Of a stretch of 64,000 bases of DNA, positions 51,217 to 61,238 are shown one piece after another (the first letter of the stretch is position 1; each line of letters opens with the position of its first letter). The position numbers and the translations under genes were made by a program. The DNA is from Kibdelosporangium aridum (GTDB taxonomy: Bacteria > Actinomycetota > Actinomycetes > Mycobacteriales > Pseudonocardiaceae): positions 247,360 to 311,359 of the forward strand of contig NZ_FWXV01000005.1 in the NCBI RefSeq assembly GCF_900176515.1, in the 5' to 3' direction. The notes under the pieces were generated by a model. That model made no database searches, was not told where the DNA came from, and saw only the letters and a list, made by a program, of their open reading frames with translations.

Positions 51217-53916
51217 ATGCGTGCACTCGCCGCGTCGTTGGGATTCGCGGCGGCGCTCATGTTCGCCGCCAGTCCCGCAACGGCCGAGCCCGTCAGAACG
51301 GCCGTCAGCGATCCCGCGCAGTACGTCAATCCATTCGTCGGCACCAAACCCGGAGGCCCGGACTTCGGCCACGGCGGCGGTGCCGGCAACACCTTCCCCG
51401 GCGCGGACGCGCCCTTCGGGATGATGCAGTGGAGCCCGGACACCGTGACCCACCAGCACGGCGGCTACCACTACGACGACAACCGCATCAAAGGCTTCAG
51501 CCTCACCCACCTCTCCGGCCCGGGCTGCAGCGACTTCGGCAACATCCCGTTCATGCCGACCCTCGGCACGACCCCGGTCAGCAACTACACGTTCTCCCAC
51601 GCAGGCGAGTCCGCCTCGCCTGGCTACTACTCCGTCACCTTCAACAACGGTCTGCGCACCGAATTGACCACGACGACCCGCTCCGGGATGGCCAGGTTCA
51701 CGTATCCCGCCGGGCAACGGGCATCGTTGTCAGTCGACGCCGCGAAAGCGTTCAACGCGGCCAGCGGAACGATCACCATCGGCACCAACACCCTGTCCGG
51801 CTACACCGACAGCGGCGGCTTCTGCGGCGCCGGGAACCGGTATCGCCTGTACTTCCACGCCGTGTTCGACACCCCGTTCGCGACATCCGGAGTCGCGGGC
51901 GCCGACGGCAAGGTCGACGAAAGCCGCAAGTCCATCACCGGCGACAGCGCAGGCAGCGTGCCGCAGCCGCAGAAAGGCGCGGACACCCGAAAGGGCCCGG
52001 CGATCACGAGTGACGTGACCCCGCTCGCGGCCTCCGCTTTCGTGTCCTTCAACGCGACCACGGTCACGGCCAGAGTCGGGATTTCCTTTGTCAGCCTGGA
52101 AGGCGCGCAGGCGAACCTCAACGCGGAACAAGGAGCCAGGAGCTTTGAGGAGATCCGGACCGGCACGCGCAACGCGTGGAACAACCTGCTCGGCCGGATC
52201 AACGTCAGCGGTGGGACCGACGCCCAGCTGCGTACCCTGTACACCGGGCTCTACCACTCGTTGTTGCACCCCAACGTGTTCAGCGACGTCGACGGCCGGT
52301 ACATGGGGTTCGACAAACAGGTCCATTCGGTGCCCAGCGGCCGCGTCCAGTACGCGAACTTCTCCGGCTGGGACGTCTACCGGTCCCAAGTCGCGCTCAT
52401 CGCACTGATCGCACCGGCGGAAGCGGCCGACATCGCCCAATCGGCGATCAACCAAGCCGTGTACGGCGGCTACTTCGACCGCTGGACGGTCGCCAACGGC
52501 GGAACCGGCGTGATGAACGGCGATCCGGTCTCCATCATCGTGTCCACAATGCACGCGTTCGGTGCGACGAACTTCGACGCGGCCGACGGCCTGAGAAGGA
52601 TCGTCGCCGGTGTCAACGATGTCCGCCAACGCCCTGGCTGGCTGCAGTACAACCAATACGGTTACGTCCCGATCGGCCTGCCCGACGTGTGGGGATCGGC
52701 GTCCACCACACTGGAATACACCAGCGCGGACTTCGCGATCTCCCAGCTGGCCGCCAGACTCGGTGACGGCGCGACCGCCGAGAACTTCCTCAGGCGCGCC
52801 CAGAACTGGCGCAACATCTTCGAATCAGGCAACAAGTACCTCCAGCCGCGCAACACCGACACGACATTCCCGTCGTTCAGCCCGACCCAGCAGAACGAGT
52901 TCGTCGAAGGCAACGGCGGCCAGTACGCGTGGATGGTGCCGTACAACCATCGTGGCCTGTTCGACGCCATGGGCGGAAACGCGACCGTGGTGTCCAGATT
53001 GGACTCGTTCTTCACCGAGCTGAACGCTGGCCCGACCAAGAACATGGCCTACCTCGGCAACGAACCGACACTCAACACTCCGTGGGCGTACGCCTACGCC
53101 GGCGTGCCGTACAAGACCCAAGACGTGGTCCGGCGCGCGCTGACTAGCTTGTTCAAGCCGTTGCCGGAAGGCATTGTCGGCAACGACGACCTCGGACAGA
53201 TGTCGTCGTGGGCGGTCTGGGCGGCGCTCGGGATGTACCCGCAGGCACCGGGCCGGGCGGAGCTCGTCCTGGCCAGCCCGCAGTTCCCGAGCATCACGAT
53301 CAGCCGGGGCAACGGCAAGACGATCACCATCACCGCGCCGAACGCCTCGGACAGCGCAAAATACGTGCAAAGCCTCCGGGTGAACGGGCAGAACTCGACC
53401 AGGGCGTGGCTGCCGGAGTCCTTCGTGGCCAACGGCGGCACACTCGATTTCACGCTCGGCACCAGCCCGAACACGTCATGGGGCAGTGCGCCGGCTGATG
53501 CTCCACCGTCCTTCGACGTCGGCCCGGCGACACCGCGGACCGGCGCGATCGTGGGCCTGGCGAACAAGTGCGCCGACGCGGACCCGAGCCAGACCGCCAA
53601 CGGCGCGATGGTCCGGCTGTGGGACTGCAACGGATCACCCGCGCAGCAATGGACATTGGCCTCCGACGGCACGATCCGCGCCGCTGGCCGCTGTATGGAC
53701 GTCGCCAGCAGCAAACGCGACAACGGCACCAAGGTCCAGTTGTGGGACTGCAACGGGACCGGTGCCCAGCAGTGGTGGCCAAGGCCGAATGGCTCCCTGG
53801 TGAACCCGCCGTCCGGCCGGTGCCTCGACGTCCCGAACAGCAACCCCGCCAACGGCACCCAGTTGCAGATCTACGACTGCAACGCGACAGGCGCCCAGAA
53901 CTGGCGGTTGCCATAA
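51217..53916 (+). CDS. secreted GH92 alpha-mannosidase with ricin-type lectin domain
   Basis: 899 residues from ATG 51217 after AGGAGG. Signal peptide residues 1-23. The GH92 domain starts YVNPFVGTKPGG, shows QHGGYHYDDNRIKGFSLTHLSGPGC (in parts), GWDVYRSQ, and late GNEPTLNTPWAYAYAG and GNDDLGQMSSWAVWAALGMYP, which supply calcium and catalytic residues. Residues about 765-899 are a ricin-type trefoil with QQWTL, QQWWP and QNWRL repeats. It removes mannose from exported or external glycans; control by a LacI-type repressor fits a sugar-induced enzyme. Confidence 0.95.
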   Translation: MRALAASLGFAAALMFAASPATAEPVRTAVSDPAQYVNPFVGTKPGGPDFGHGGGAGNTFPGADAPFGMMQWSPDTVTHQHGGYHYDDNRIKGFSLTHLSGPGCSDFGNIPFMPTLGTTPVSNYTFSHAGESASPGYYSVTFNNGLRTELTTTTRSGMARFTYPAGQRASLSVDAAKAFNAASGTITIGTNTLSGYTDSGGFCGAGNRYRLYFHAVFDTPFATSGVAGADGKVDESRKSITGDSAGSVPQPQKGADTRKGPAITSDVTPLAASAFVSFNATTVTARVGISFVSLEGAQANLNAEQGARSFEEIRTGTRNAWNNLLGRINVSGGTDAQLRTLYTGLYHSLLHPNVFSDVDGRYMGFDKQVHSVPSGRVQYANFSGWDVYRSQVALIALIAPAEAADIAQSAINQAVYGGYFDRWTVANGGTGVMNGDPVSIIVSTMHAFGATNFDAADGLRRIVAGVNDVRQRPGWLQYNQYGYVPIGLPDVWGSASTTLEYTSADFAISQLAARLGDGATAENFLRRAQNWRNIFESGNKYLQPRNTDTTFPSFSPTQQNEFVEGNGGQYAWMVPYNHRGLFDAMGGNATVVSRLDSFFTELNAGPTKNMAYLGNEPTLNTPWAYAYAGVPYKTQDVVRRALTSLFKPLPEGIVGNDDLGQMSSWAVWAALGMYPQAPGRAELVLASPQFPSITISRGNGKTITITAPNASDSAKYVQSLRVNGQNSTRAWLPESFVANGGTLDFTLGTSPNTSWGSAPADAPPSFDVGPATPRTGAIVGLANKCADADPSQTANGAMVRLWDCNGSPAQQWTLASDGTIRAAGRCMDVASSKRDNGTKVQLWDCNGTGAQQWWPRPNGSLVNPPSGRCLDVPNSNPANGTQLQIYDCNATGAQNWRLP

Positions 53917-53943
53917 CCGCTGAGCCGATTCCTTGGGACCCGG

Positions 53944-54801
53944 TCATTCCCTGAGCATGGGGATGACCGGCCCGAAGGCCTCGAAACCCGGTTCGAGCAC
54001 GGTGATGTAGCTGATGCCGAACCGATCGCGCTGCGCTCGCAGCTGCTCGGCGATCTCCTCGTACGTGCCTGCCAGCACCGCAGGGACTTCGAGCAGGAAA
54101 TCCGTGCTTTCCGCCAGGCCGAACCGCTGCCTGAGCGCGTCGACCGTGCCACGCCGGTCCTCGGTCACGACGACGTTCTGAACCAACAGGTTCGACTCGT
54201 AGTCACGGCCGCCTGCCGCGTCCTGAACGAACTCCACGCGTTCGTCGAGTTCGTCGGCGGTGAGGAATTCCAGTGGTGGCGTCGCGTCCGGCACGGCTTT
54301 GAGCCCGGCGAACGCCACGATGTCGGCTTGCTCGGCCGCCAGTCGCAGGACGCGGTCGCCGTTGCCGCCGACCATGATCGGCAAAGACTGCCCAAGTTTC
54401 TCGGCTGCCGTGCGGATTTTGTGGACTGTGTCGATCAGGTGCGTGACGCGTTCGCCCGCACTGGGCCAGCCAAGACCGGCCTCTTCGAACTCCTCGCGGA
54501 CGTACCCGGCGCCCAGGCCGAGCTCGAGCCTGCCGTCGGTGTACGTGTTGACGGCGAACGCGTCGCGGGCAAGCAGTGTCGGGTTCCAGAAACCGGCGTT
54601 GAGTACGAACGTCCCCAGTCGCGGACGGGTGGTGACCCCCGCGGTGAGCATCAACGACGGAAACGGCGCTGCCATGGACAGGTGGTCTGGCATGAGGATC
54701 ACGTCGTAGCCGAGTTCCTCAGCCCGGCGGCTCTTCGCGATCCACTCGGCGCGATCACCGACCGCGGTCATGTTGACACCGAACCGAAATGCGCGAGTCA
54801 T
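53944..54801 (-). CDS. LLM class F420-dependent oxidoreductase (TIGR03621-like)
   Basis: 285 residues. Start FRFGVNMTAVGDRAEW, PDHLSMAAPFPSLM, GRLELGLGAGYVREEFEEAG and MVGGNGDRVLRLAAEQADIV are the signature segments of the TIGR03621-type F420-dependent group. The reaction is a hydride transfer to an unknown substrate. It ends 27 bp from the convergent GH92 gene. Confidence 0.92.
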   Translation of the reverse strand: MTRAFRFGVNMTAVGDRAEWIAKSRRAEELGYDVILMPDHLSMAAPFPSLMLTAGVTTRPRLGTFVLNAGFWNPTLLARDAFAVNTYTDGRLELGLGAGYVREEFEEAGLGWPSAGERVTHLIDTVHKIRTAAEKLGQSLPIMVGGNGDRVLRLAAEQADIVAFAGLKAVPDATPPLEFLTADELDERVEFVQDAAGGRDYESNLLVQNVVVTEDRRGTVDALRQRFGLAESTDFLLEVPAVLAGTYEEIAEQLRAQRDRFGISYITVLEPGFEAFGPVIPMLRE

Positions 54802-54967
54802 GGTGTGAACCTACCAATCCGAAGAACAAAGTAGGGCTGAACGGAACCGATCGGGTGGTGCTGGCTCCATCAGGGATTTATCAGGGTCGCGTCCCGGATG
54901 TTCCCCGATCAGGCCACCGAGATACTTCGCCCGGCAATCCGGATATTCCAAGCAGGGGGAAGTACGC

Positions 54968-57097
54968 ATGGCGACACCTGTGGACACCGCACGCCCGATT
55001 CCGCCGCCCGCACCGGGAAGCCCGGTCAAGACCAGACGGTTACGCTGGCTGCTGCCGGCGTTGCTGGTGATCGGATGGCTGGTGATCGGCGCGATCGGCA
55101 GTGGCTACCAAGGCAAACTCAGCGACGTGGTCGAGGATTCCAACGCGGCGTTCCTGCCCAAGTCCGCCGAAGCGACCAAAGTGGATGAACTGGTCGCCAG
55201 ATTCGACGACAGCACAGACGTTCCCGCACTCATCATCTTCGCCAGGCCCGACGGCCTGACCGGTGCGGACAAGGACTTCATCACCACAAGGGCAGCCGAA
55301 CTCGGCCAGTTCCGTAACGCGGATCTCGACAAAGCCGGTGGCGTGGCGAGCCGGATCTCCCCGGTCATCCCTTCACAGGACGGCAAGGCAGCGCAGGTCG
55401 TGGTGGCTCTGCCGGGTGATCTGCAGGACAAGATCGGTGACGTCACCAAGGAGATCCGGGCTGCCGTCGCGGCCAGCCTGCCCAGTGGACTGTCCGCGCA
55501 CGTGACCGGTCCGGCCGGGATCTCCGCCGACTTCAGTGAAGCGTTCGGTGACATCGACGGCCTGTTGCTGTGGGTGACCATCGCGGTCGTCGTGGTGATC
55601 CTGATCCTGATTTACCGCAGCCCGTTGCTGCCGATCATCGTGCTGCTGTCCGGCGGATTCGCGCTGACCACGGCGTCGATGGCGGTGTACTTCCTGACCG
55701 ACGCCGACGTGATCACGCTCAACGGGCAAAGCCAAGGCATCCTGATGGTTCTCGTGCTCGGCGCCGCGACGGATTACGCGCTGCTGCTCGTCGCCCGTTA
55801 CCGCGAGGAACTCCGTAAGCGCGAGAACAAGTACGACGCCATGCGAGTGAGTTGGCGTGCGTGCCTCGAACCACTGCTGGCCTCGGCGGTCACGGTCATT
55901 CTCGGCCTGCTGTGCCTGTTGTTGTCCGATTTGAACAGCAACAAGAGCCTCGGGCCGGTCGCAGCGATCGGTATCGCGGCGGCGCTGATCACCGCGTTGA
56001 CGTTCCTGCCCGCCATGCTGGTGCTCTTCGGCCGTGGCGCGTTCTGGCCGTTCCGGCCGATGCCCGGCACCGAAGGCACTGAGTCGAAGGGCCTGTGGGC
56101 TCGCGTGGCGAACGTCGTCGGCAAGCGCCCGCGTCTGGTCGGCGGCGCGACAGCGGTGCTGCTGCTCGGGGCGGTCGCGTTCGTGCCGCAGTTCAAGGCC
56201 GACGGCCTGCAGTTGTCCGACTCGTTCGTCACGAAGACCGAGTCGATCAAGGGGATGGAGGTGTTCGCCCAGCACTTCCCGGCAGGCACCGGCATGCCCG
56301 CGACGATCGTGACCAGAGCGGACCGTGCGGGTGAGGTCGCGGACGTCACCAGGGGAGTCGAGGGCGTGGCGGCGGTCGAGCAGCGGCCCAAGGTCGTCGA
56401 CGGCATGGTTGTGCTGGAAGCGACGCTGCACGACGACCCGTCGTCGAACACGGCCCAGCAGGCCATCGAACGCCTGCGAACCGCCGTGCACGCCGTGCCC
56501 GGCGCGCAAGCCCTGGTCGGCGGGATGACCGCGGAATTCCTGGACATCCACGACACGTCGGTCCGCGACTTGCAGGTGATCATCCCGGTGGTGCTCGTGG
56601 TGATCCTGTTCGTACTGGCCCTGCTGTTGCGGTCGCTGGTCGCGCCGGTCCTGCTGACGTTGACGGTGGCGGTGTCGTACGCGGCCACGATCGGCGTCGG
56701 CGCGTTGGTGTTCAACAACGTGTTCGACTTCGCCAACTCGGATCCGAGCCTGCCGATGCTCGCGTTCGTGTTCCTGGTCGCCCTGGGCATCGACTACAAC
56801 ATCTTCCTGATGACCCGAGTCCGTGAGGAAGCGCTGCGGATCGGCACCAGACGCGGCACGCTCAAGGGCCTCGCGGTCACCGGTGGGGTGATCACGTCGG
56901 CCGGTGTCGTGCTCGCGGCGACGTTCGGGGCGCTGGCGCTGCTGCCGATGGTGACGCTCGTGCAGATGGCGTTCCTGGTGGCGTTCGGTGTGTTGCTTGA
57001 CACGTTGATCGTCCGATCGCTGCTGGTCCCGGCGATGACGTTGCAGATCGGCCGCAAGATCTGGTGGCCGAGCGCTTTGTCGCGAGGTACGCCCTAG
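54968..57097 (+). CDS. MMPL family RND-type transporter
   Basis: 709 residues. A helix at about 28-45, then a long extracytoplasmic domain, then twelve-helix core with LVLGAATDYALLLVARYREEL in the first half and VALGIDYNIFLMTRVREEAL in the second, the conserved Asp-Tyr pairs of the family. Close to drug and lipid exporters of actinomycetes. ATG 54968 lies after GGGGGAAG. It is followed by the riboswitch of the cobalamin operon. Confidence 0.92.
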   Translation: MATPVDTARPIPPPAPGSPVKTRRLRWLLPALLVIGWLVIGAIGSGYQGKLSDVVEDSNAAFLPKSAEATKVDELVARFDDSTDVPALIIFARPDGLTGADKDFITTRAAELGQFRNADLDKAGGVASRISPVIPSQDGKAAQVVVALPGDLQDKIGDVTKEIRAAVAASLPSGLSAHVTGPAGISADFSEAFGDIDGLLLWVTIAVVVVILILIYRSPLLPIIVLLSGGFALTTASMAVYFLTDADVITLNGQSQGILMVLVLGAATDYALLLVARYREELRKRENKYDAMRVSWRACLEPLLASAVTVILGLLCLLLSDLNSNKSLGPVAAIGIAAALITALTFLPAMLVLFGRGAFWPFRPMPGTEGTESKGLWARVANVVGKRPRLVGGATAVLLLGAVAFVPQFKADGLQLSDSFVTKTESIKGMEVFAQHFPAGTGMPATIVTRADRAGEVADVTRGVEGVAAVEQRPKVVDGMVVLEATLHDDPSSNTAQQAIERLRTAVHAVPGAQALVGGMTAEFLDIHDTSVRDLQVIIPVVLVVILFVLALLLRSLVAPVLLTLTVAVSYAATIGVGALVFNNVFDFANSDPSLPMLAFVFLVALGIDYNIFLMTRVREEALRIGTRRGTLKGLAVTGGVITSAGVVLAATFGALALLPMVTLVQMAFLVAFGVLLDTLIVRSLLVPAMTLQIGRKIWWPSALSRGTP

Positions 57098-57124
57098 TTG
57101 GGTATCGGGCACGCGGGATGCGAC

Positions 57125-57225
57125 GATGACCTGTAGTGCGATCGCGGAGGAAGCCGGTGCGAGTCCGGCGCGGTCCCGCCACTGTGACCTGGCCTGACGG
57201 CTGGGGAGCCAGATACTCCGCCCGC
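57125..57225 (+). promoter_or_regulatory. cobalamin riboswitch upstream of the chelatase operon
   Basis: The B12 box is present at 57151-57185 (AAGCCGGTGCGAGTCC, then CCGCCACTGT), with the preceding GGAGG and following GGGGAGCCAGATACTCCG typical of the class. It should repress the downstream cobalamin genes when adenosylcobalamin is high. The gap from 57226 to the start codon at 57294 includes the GGGGAAGGA ribosome-binding site likely sequestered by it. Confidence 0.93.
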
Positions 57226-57293
57226 ACTCGGGTACGCGCCCGCGTGCCCGTGGCCTCGACTTCGGGCGTGGACACCCGGGGAAGGATCTCGCC

Positions 57294-59231
57294 GTGCGCT
57301 TCCCGTTCTCCGCCATCGTCGGACACGACGACCTGCGGATGGCCCTTCTGCTCAACGCGGTGCATCCGGGCATCGGGGGAGTGCTGGTCAGAGGCGAGAA
57401 AGGCACCGCGAAGTCGACGATCGTCCGAGCGCTGGCGGCCTTGCTGCCCGCTGTGGACGTGGTCCCGGGCTGCCGCTTCGCCTGCGATCCAGCCAACCCA
57501 GACCCCGCGTGCCCGGACGCCCCGCACACCGGCGCCGACCAGCGCCCGGCGCGTCTGGTGGAACTGCCGGTCGGCGCGACGGAGGACCGTCTGGTCGGGT
57601 CGCTTGACCTGGAGCGAGCGCTGACCGAGGGCGTGCGCGCGTACCAGCCCGGTCTGCTCGCCGCTGCCCATCGTGGGGTTTTGTACGTCGACGAGGTCAA
57701 CCTCCTGCACGACCACCTGGTGGACCTGCTGCTCGACGCGGCCGCGATGGGCCGCGCCCACGTCGAGCGGGAAGGCGTCTCGGTCTCCCACGCGGCGAGC
57801 TTCCTGCTGGTCGGGACGATGAACCCGGAAGAGGGCGAGTTGCGGCCGCAGCTGCTGGACCGGTTCGGGCTGACCGTGCACGTGGTGTCGTCGCGGGACG
57901 TGGCGATCCGGACCGAGGTGATCCGCCGCCGCCTCGCGTTCGAGGCCGACCCATCAGGTTTCGCCGCCAAGTGGACCGCGGCCGACGCGGAGCTGGCGGC
58001 GCAGATTGTCAAGGCACGTACGGCTTTGCCTGGTGTCGCGTTGCCTGACTCAGAGCTCCGCCGGATCGCTTCGGTGTGTGCTTCGTTCGAAGTGGACGGT
58101 ATGCGGGCCGACCTTGTCGTGGCTCGGACGGCAGTCGCGCACGCTGCCTGGCGTGGCGGCGACGCCGTCAACGCCGATGACGTCGAAGTCGCCGTGCGGC
58201 TTGCGTTGCCGCACCGCCGCCGTCGGGATCCCTTTGACGAGCCAGGAATTGACGAACAGCAGCTCCAGGACGCTCTGCAGAACGCGGCGGAGCAAGAGAA
58301 CGAAGGGCCCGACGACGACCCGGACGGTCCAGACGGTCCAGATGATGGTGGTGGTGAGCTGCCTCGTAACGCCGAGCAGCCACAGGGTTCCCCCGGCGGC
58401 GGTGACCAGCCGCCAGTGCCGCCCGCGCCCGCGTTCAAAGCCAGGCTGTTGCAGGTCCCGGGCATCGGTGAAGGTGCTCCCGGCCGTCGATCCCGTGCGA
58501 CGGCCCGTAACGGTTACATAGTCCGACCATCCACTGTGGAGGGCAACGGGCTGCATCTCGTGGGGACGTTGTCGGCCGCCGCGCCGCACCAGTCCGCACG
58601 TGGCCGCGATGGCGCCGGATTGGTGTTGCGCGGGCAGGACCTGCGGTTGGCTGTCCGTGAGGGCAAGGAAAGCAACCTCGTTCTGTTTTGTGTGGACGCT
58701 TCCGGGTCGATGGCTGCTCGCAAGCGAATGTCCGCGGTGACTGGTGCTGTGTTGTCCTTGTTGCGTGACGCCTACCAGCGGCGTGACAAGGTTGGTGTGG
58801 TCACGTTCCGCGGGAACTCCGCTGAGGTGACGTTGCCGCCGACGTCCTCTGTGGACGCGGCTGCCGCACGGCTCAAAGGGCTGCGGACCGGTGGTCGTAC
58901 GCCGCTCGCCGACGGATTGTTGAGGGTACGCCGAGTGCTTGCGGCCGAACGGCTCCGCGACCCGCGCAGGCGCCCTCTGCTCGTGCTGCTGACCGACGGC
59001 AGGGCCACGCAGAGCGCGGGCGGGCGTGACCCGATGGACGACGCGATGCGCGCGGCCGGAATGCTTGCCGCGGACGGTATCCCGAACATCGTGGTCGACT
59101 GCGAGCAGGGCTACGTCAAGCTCGGGCTGGCATCCCGGCTGGCCGCGGTGCTGGGCGGGACCTGCCTGCGGCTGGCCGAGCTGTCGGCCGACCAGGTCAC
59201 CGGCGTGGTCCGGGCAGCGCGAGCGGCATAA
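57294..59231 (+). CDS. cobaltochelatase/magnesium-chelatase-like ChlI-ChlD fusion
   Basis: 645 residues from GTG 57294. The AAA+ part has RGEKGTAKST (33-42), LYVDEVNLL, GTMNPEEGELRPQLLDRFGL. An acidic Pro/Asp linker (about 325-375) precedes a VWA metal-binding domain with the MIDAS motif DASGSMAA and TGGRTPLADGL. In actinomycetes such fused subunits work with CobN to insert cobalt. The large subunit CobN is not next to it and is not in the window. First gene under the riboswitch. Confidence 0.92.
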   Translation: MRFPFSAIVGHDDLRMALLLNAVHPGIGGVLVRGEKGTAKSTIVRALAALLPAVDVVPGCRFACDPANPDPACPDAPHTGADQRPARLVELPVGATEDRLVGSLDLERALTEGVRAYQPGLLAAAHRGVLYVDEVNLLHDHLVDLLLDAAAMGRAHVEREGVSVSHAASFLLVGTMNPEEGELRPQLLDRFGLTVHVVSSRDVAIRTEVIRRRLAFEADPSGFAAKWTAADAELAAQIVKARTALPGVALPDSELRRIASVCASFEVDGMRADLVVARTAVAHAAWRGGDAVNADDVEVAVRLALPHRRRRDPFDEPGIDEQQLQDALQNAAEQENEGPDDDPDGPDGPDDGGGELPRNAEQPQGSPGGGDQPPVPPAPAFKARLLQVPGIGEGAPGRRSRATARNGYIVRPSTVEGNGLHLVGTLSAAAPHQSARGRDGAGLVLRGQDLRLAVREGKESNLVLFCVDASGSMAARKRMSAVTGAVLSLLRDAYQRRDKVGVVTFRGNSAEVTLPPTSSVDAAAARLKGLRTGGRTPLADGLLRVRRVLAAERLRDPRRRPLLVLLTDGRATQSAGGRDPMDDAMRAAGMLAADGIPNIVVDCEQGYVKLGLASRLAAVLGGTCLRLAELSADQVTGVVRAARAA

Positions 59232-59242
59232 GGAGAAACGGC

Positions 59243-59857
59243 GTGCCACAAGGAAAACCGGTCGCGGTTCCGCAAGACGGCCTGACCACGCGGCAGCGCC
59301 GCAACCGGCCGCTGCTGATGCTGCACACCGGTGAGATGAAGGGCAAGTCCACGGCGGCGTTCGGGCTGGCGCTGCGGGCGTGGAACCAGGGCTGGCCGAT
59401 CGGCGTGTTCCAGTTCGTCAAGTCCGCCAAGTGGAAAGTCGGCGAGGAGAACGCGTTCAAGGCCCTCGGCAGGCTGCACGACGAGACCGGCGAGGGCGCG
59501 CCGGTCGAATGGCACAAGATGGGCGAAGGCTGGTCCTGGAGCCGCAAACAGGGCACCGAGGAGGACCACGCCGCGGCTGCGCTGGAAGGCTGGCGGGAGA
59601 TCGCGCGCCGCCTCGCCGCCGAGCAGCACGGGTTGTACGTCCTTGACGAGTTCACGTATCCCATGCACTGGGGCTGGGTCGATGTCGAGGAGGTCGTGGC
59701 GACCTTGCGCGACCGGCCAGGACACCAGCACGTCGTGATCACCGGGCGGCACGCCCCGCAGGCTCTGATCGACGCCGCCGACCTCGTGGTGGCCATGACG
59801 AAGGTGAAGCACCCGATGGACGCGGGGCAAAAGGGCCAGCGAGGCATCGAGTGGTGA
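59243..59857 (+). CDS. cobO: cob(I)yrinic acid a,c-diamide adenosyltransferase CobO
   Basis: 204 residues. The P-loop GEMKGKSTAAFG and the conserved FQFVKSAKWKVGEENAF and LDEFTYPMHWGWVD segments identify CobO/BtuR. It transfers the adenosyl group from ATP to cob(I)yrinate. It follows the chelatase by 11 bp and overlaps cobB at its stop. Confidence 0.96.
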   Translation: MPQGKPVAVPQDGLTTRQRRNRPLLMLHTGEMKGKSTAAFGLALRAWNQGWPIGVFQFVKSAKWKVGEENAFKALGRLHDETGEGAPVEWHKMGEGWSWSRKQGTEEDHAAAALEGWREIARRLAAEQHGLYVLDEFTYPMHWGWVDVEEVVATLRDRPGHQHVVITGRHAPQALIDAADLVVAMTKVKHPMDAGQKGQRGIEW

Positions 59858-61185
59858 TTCCGCGGGTGGTCATCGCGGCCCCGGCGTCCGGCAGCGGCAA
59901 GACCACGGTGGCGACCGGGCTGATGGCGGCGTTGCGGCGGCGTGGCGACAAGGTCGCACCGTTCAAGGTCGGCCCTGACTACATCGACCCCGGTTATCAC
60001 ACGCTCGCGGCCGGCAGGCCCGGCCGGAACCTCGACCCGGTCCTGGTCGGCGAGTCCACGATCGAGCCGCTGTTCCTGCGTGGGGCGCAGGGCGCGGACA
60101 TCGCGGTGATCGAGGGCGTGATGGGCATGTTCGACGGCCGTGACCCGGCCTCGGACTTCGGCTCGACCGCGCACATCGCCAAGCTCCTGCACGCGCCGGT
60201 GATCCTGGTGGTCGACGCGTGGGGCCAGGCCCGCAGCATGGCCGCGCTGGTGCATGGGTTCCGGGCCTTCGACACCTCGATCCGGCTGGCCGGCGTGATC
60301 GCCAACCGGGTGGGCTCGTCGTACCACGCCTCGATCCTGGAGCGCGCCTGCGAGGAAGTCGGCTTGCCGCTGCTCGGTGCGTTGCGGCGGGCGGAGAGCC
60401 TGCAGGTCCCGTCCCGGCATCTCGGCTTGGTGACCGCTGCCGAGCACGGCCCGGAGGCCACCCGGGTGATCGACTCGATGGCTCATCTCGTGGCAGGTGG
60501 AGTCGACCTGGATGCCGTGACCGCGGTGGCCCGTTCCGCTGGGCCGCTTGACGGGAGTGCGTGGCAGCCGGACATCGAAGAGGCAGGCCGGCCGGTGATC
60601 GGGGTGGCCGGGGGACCAGCGTTCACCTTCGGATACGCCGAGCACGCCGAGTTGCTGGCCGCGGCCGGAGCCGATGTGGCCGTGTTCGACCCCCTGCACG
60701 ACTCTGCCTTGCCTGACGGGGCCCGTGGCCTGGTGTTGCCGGGCGGTTTTCCCGAGCAGCACGCGGAGGCGCTGTCGGCCAACTCGGGACTCCGCCGTGC
60801 GGTCGCGGAGTTCCGCGGTCCGGTGCACGCCGAGTGCGGCGGGCTGTTGTTCCTGGTCAAAAGCCTGGACGGGCACCCGATGTGCGGAGTTCTGGACGCT
60901 ACCGCCGAGATGACCCCGTCGCTGTCGCTGGGCTACCGCGATGCCGTCGCCGCTGCTGATTCGCCTCTGGGCACTGAAGGCATGCGGTGGACCGGGCACG
61001 AGTTCCACCGGACAGTCGTGCAGCCGGTGCACGGCGCGAAAGCCGCGTGGATCTGGCGTGACCGGGAGGCGAACGTGGTCCGCGAGGGCTTCGTGTCGGG
61101 CCGGGTGCACGCCTCCTACCTGCACACTCACCCCGTCGCAAACCCCGCGGCGATCGCCCGTTTCGTCGCTTGCGCCTCTGCTTGA
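59854..61185 (+). CDS. cobB: cobyrinate a,c-diamide synthase CobB/CbiA
   Basis: 443 residues from GTG 59854, which overlaps the cobO stop (GTGA); GTG 59851 is an equally readable alternative. N-terminal ATP-binding domain with PASGSGKTTV and PFKVGPDYIDPGYH, C-terminal glutamine amidotransferase with the catalytic Cys in HAECGGLLFL and VHASYLHTHP near the end. It amidates the a and c side chains using glutamine. Confidence 0.95.
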   Translation: MIPRVVIAAPASGSGKTTVATGLMAALRRRGDKVAPFKVGPDYIDPGYHTLAAGRPGRNLDPVLVGESTIEPLFLRGAQGADIAVIEGVMGMFDGRDPASDFGSTAHIAKLLHAPVILVVDAWGQARSMAALVHGFRAFDTSIRLAGVIANRVGSSYHASILERACEEVGLPLLGALRRAESLQVPSRHLGLVTAAEHGPEATRVIDSMAHLVAGGVDLDAVTAVARSAGPLDGSAWQPDIEEAGRPVIGVAGGPAFTFGYAEHAELLAAAGADVAVFDPLHDSALPDGARGLVLPGGFPEQHAEALSANSGLRRAVAEFRGPVHAECGGLLFLVKSLDGHPMCGVLDATAEMTPSLSLGYRDAVAAADSPLGTEGMRWTGHEFHRTVVQPVHGAKAAWIWRDREANVVREGFVSGRVHASYLHTHPVANPAAIARFVACASA

Positions 61186-61238
61186 ACAAGATGTGGCAGG
61201 GTATGGCTCGGCTCTCATGAAACGGGGTGAGCTGACCG

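Noticed and set aside
55373..58465. 1030-residue minus-strand reading frame
   Set aside because: It lies opposite the MMPL and chelatase genes, is Arg/Gln/His-rich low-complexity and is explained by high GC content.
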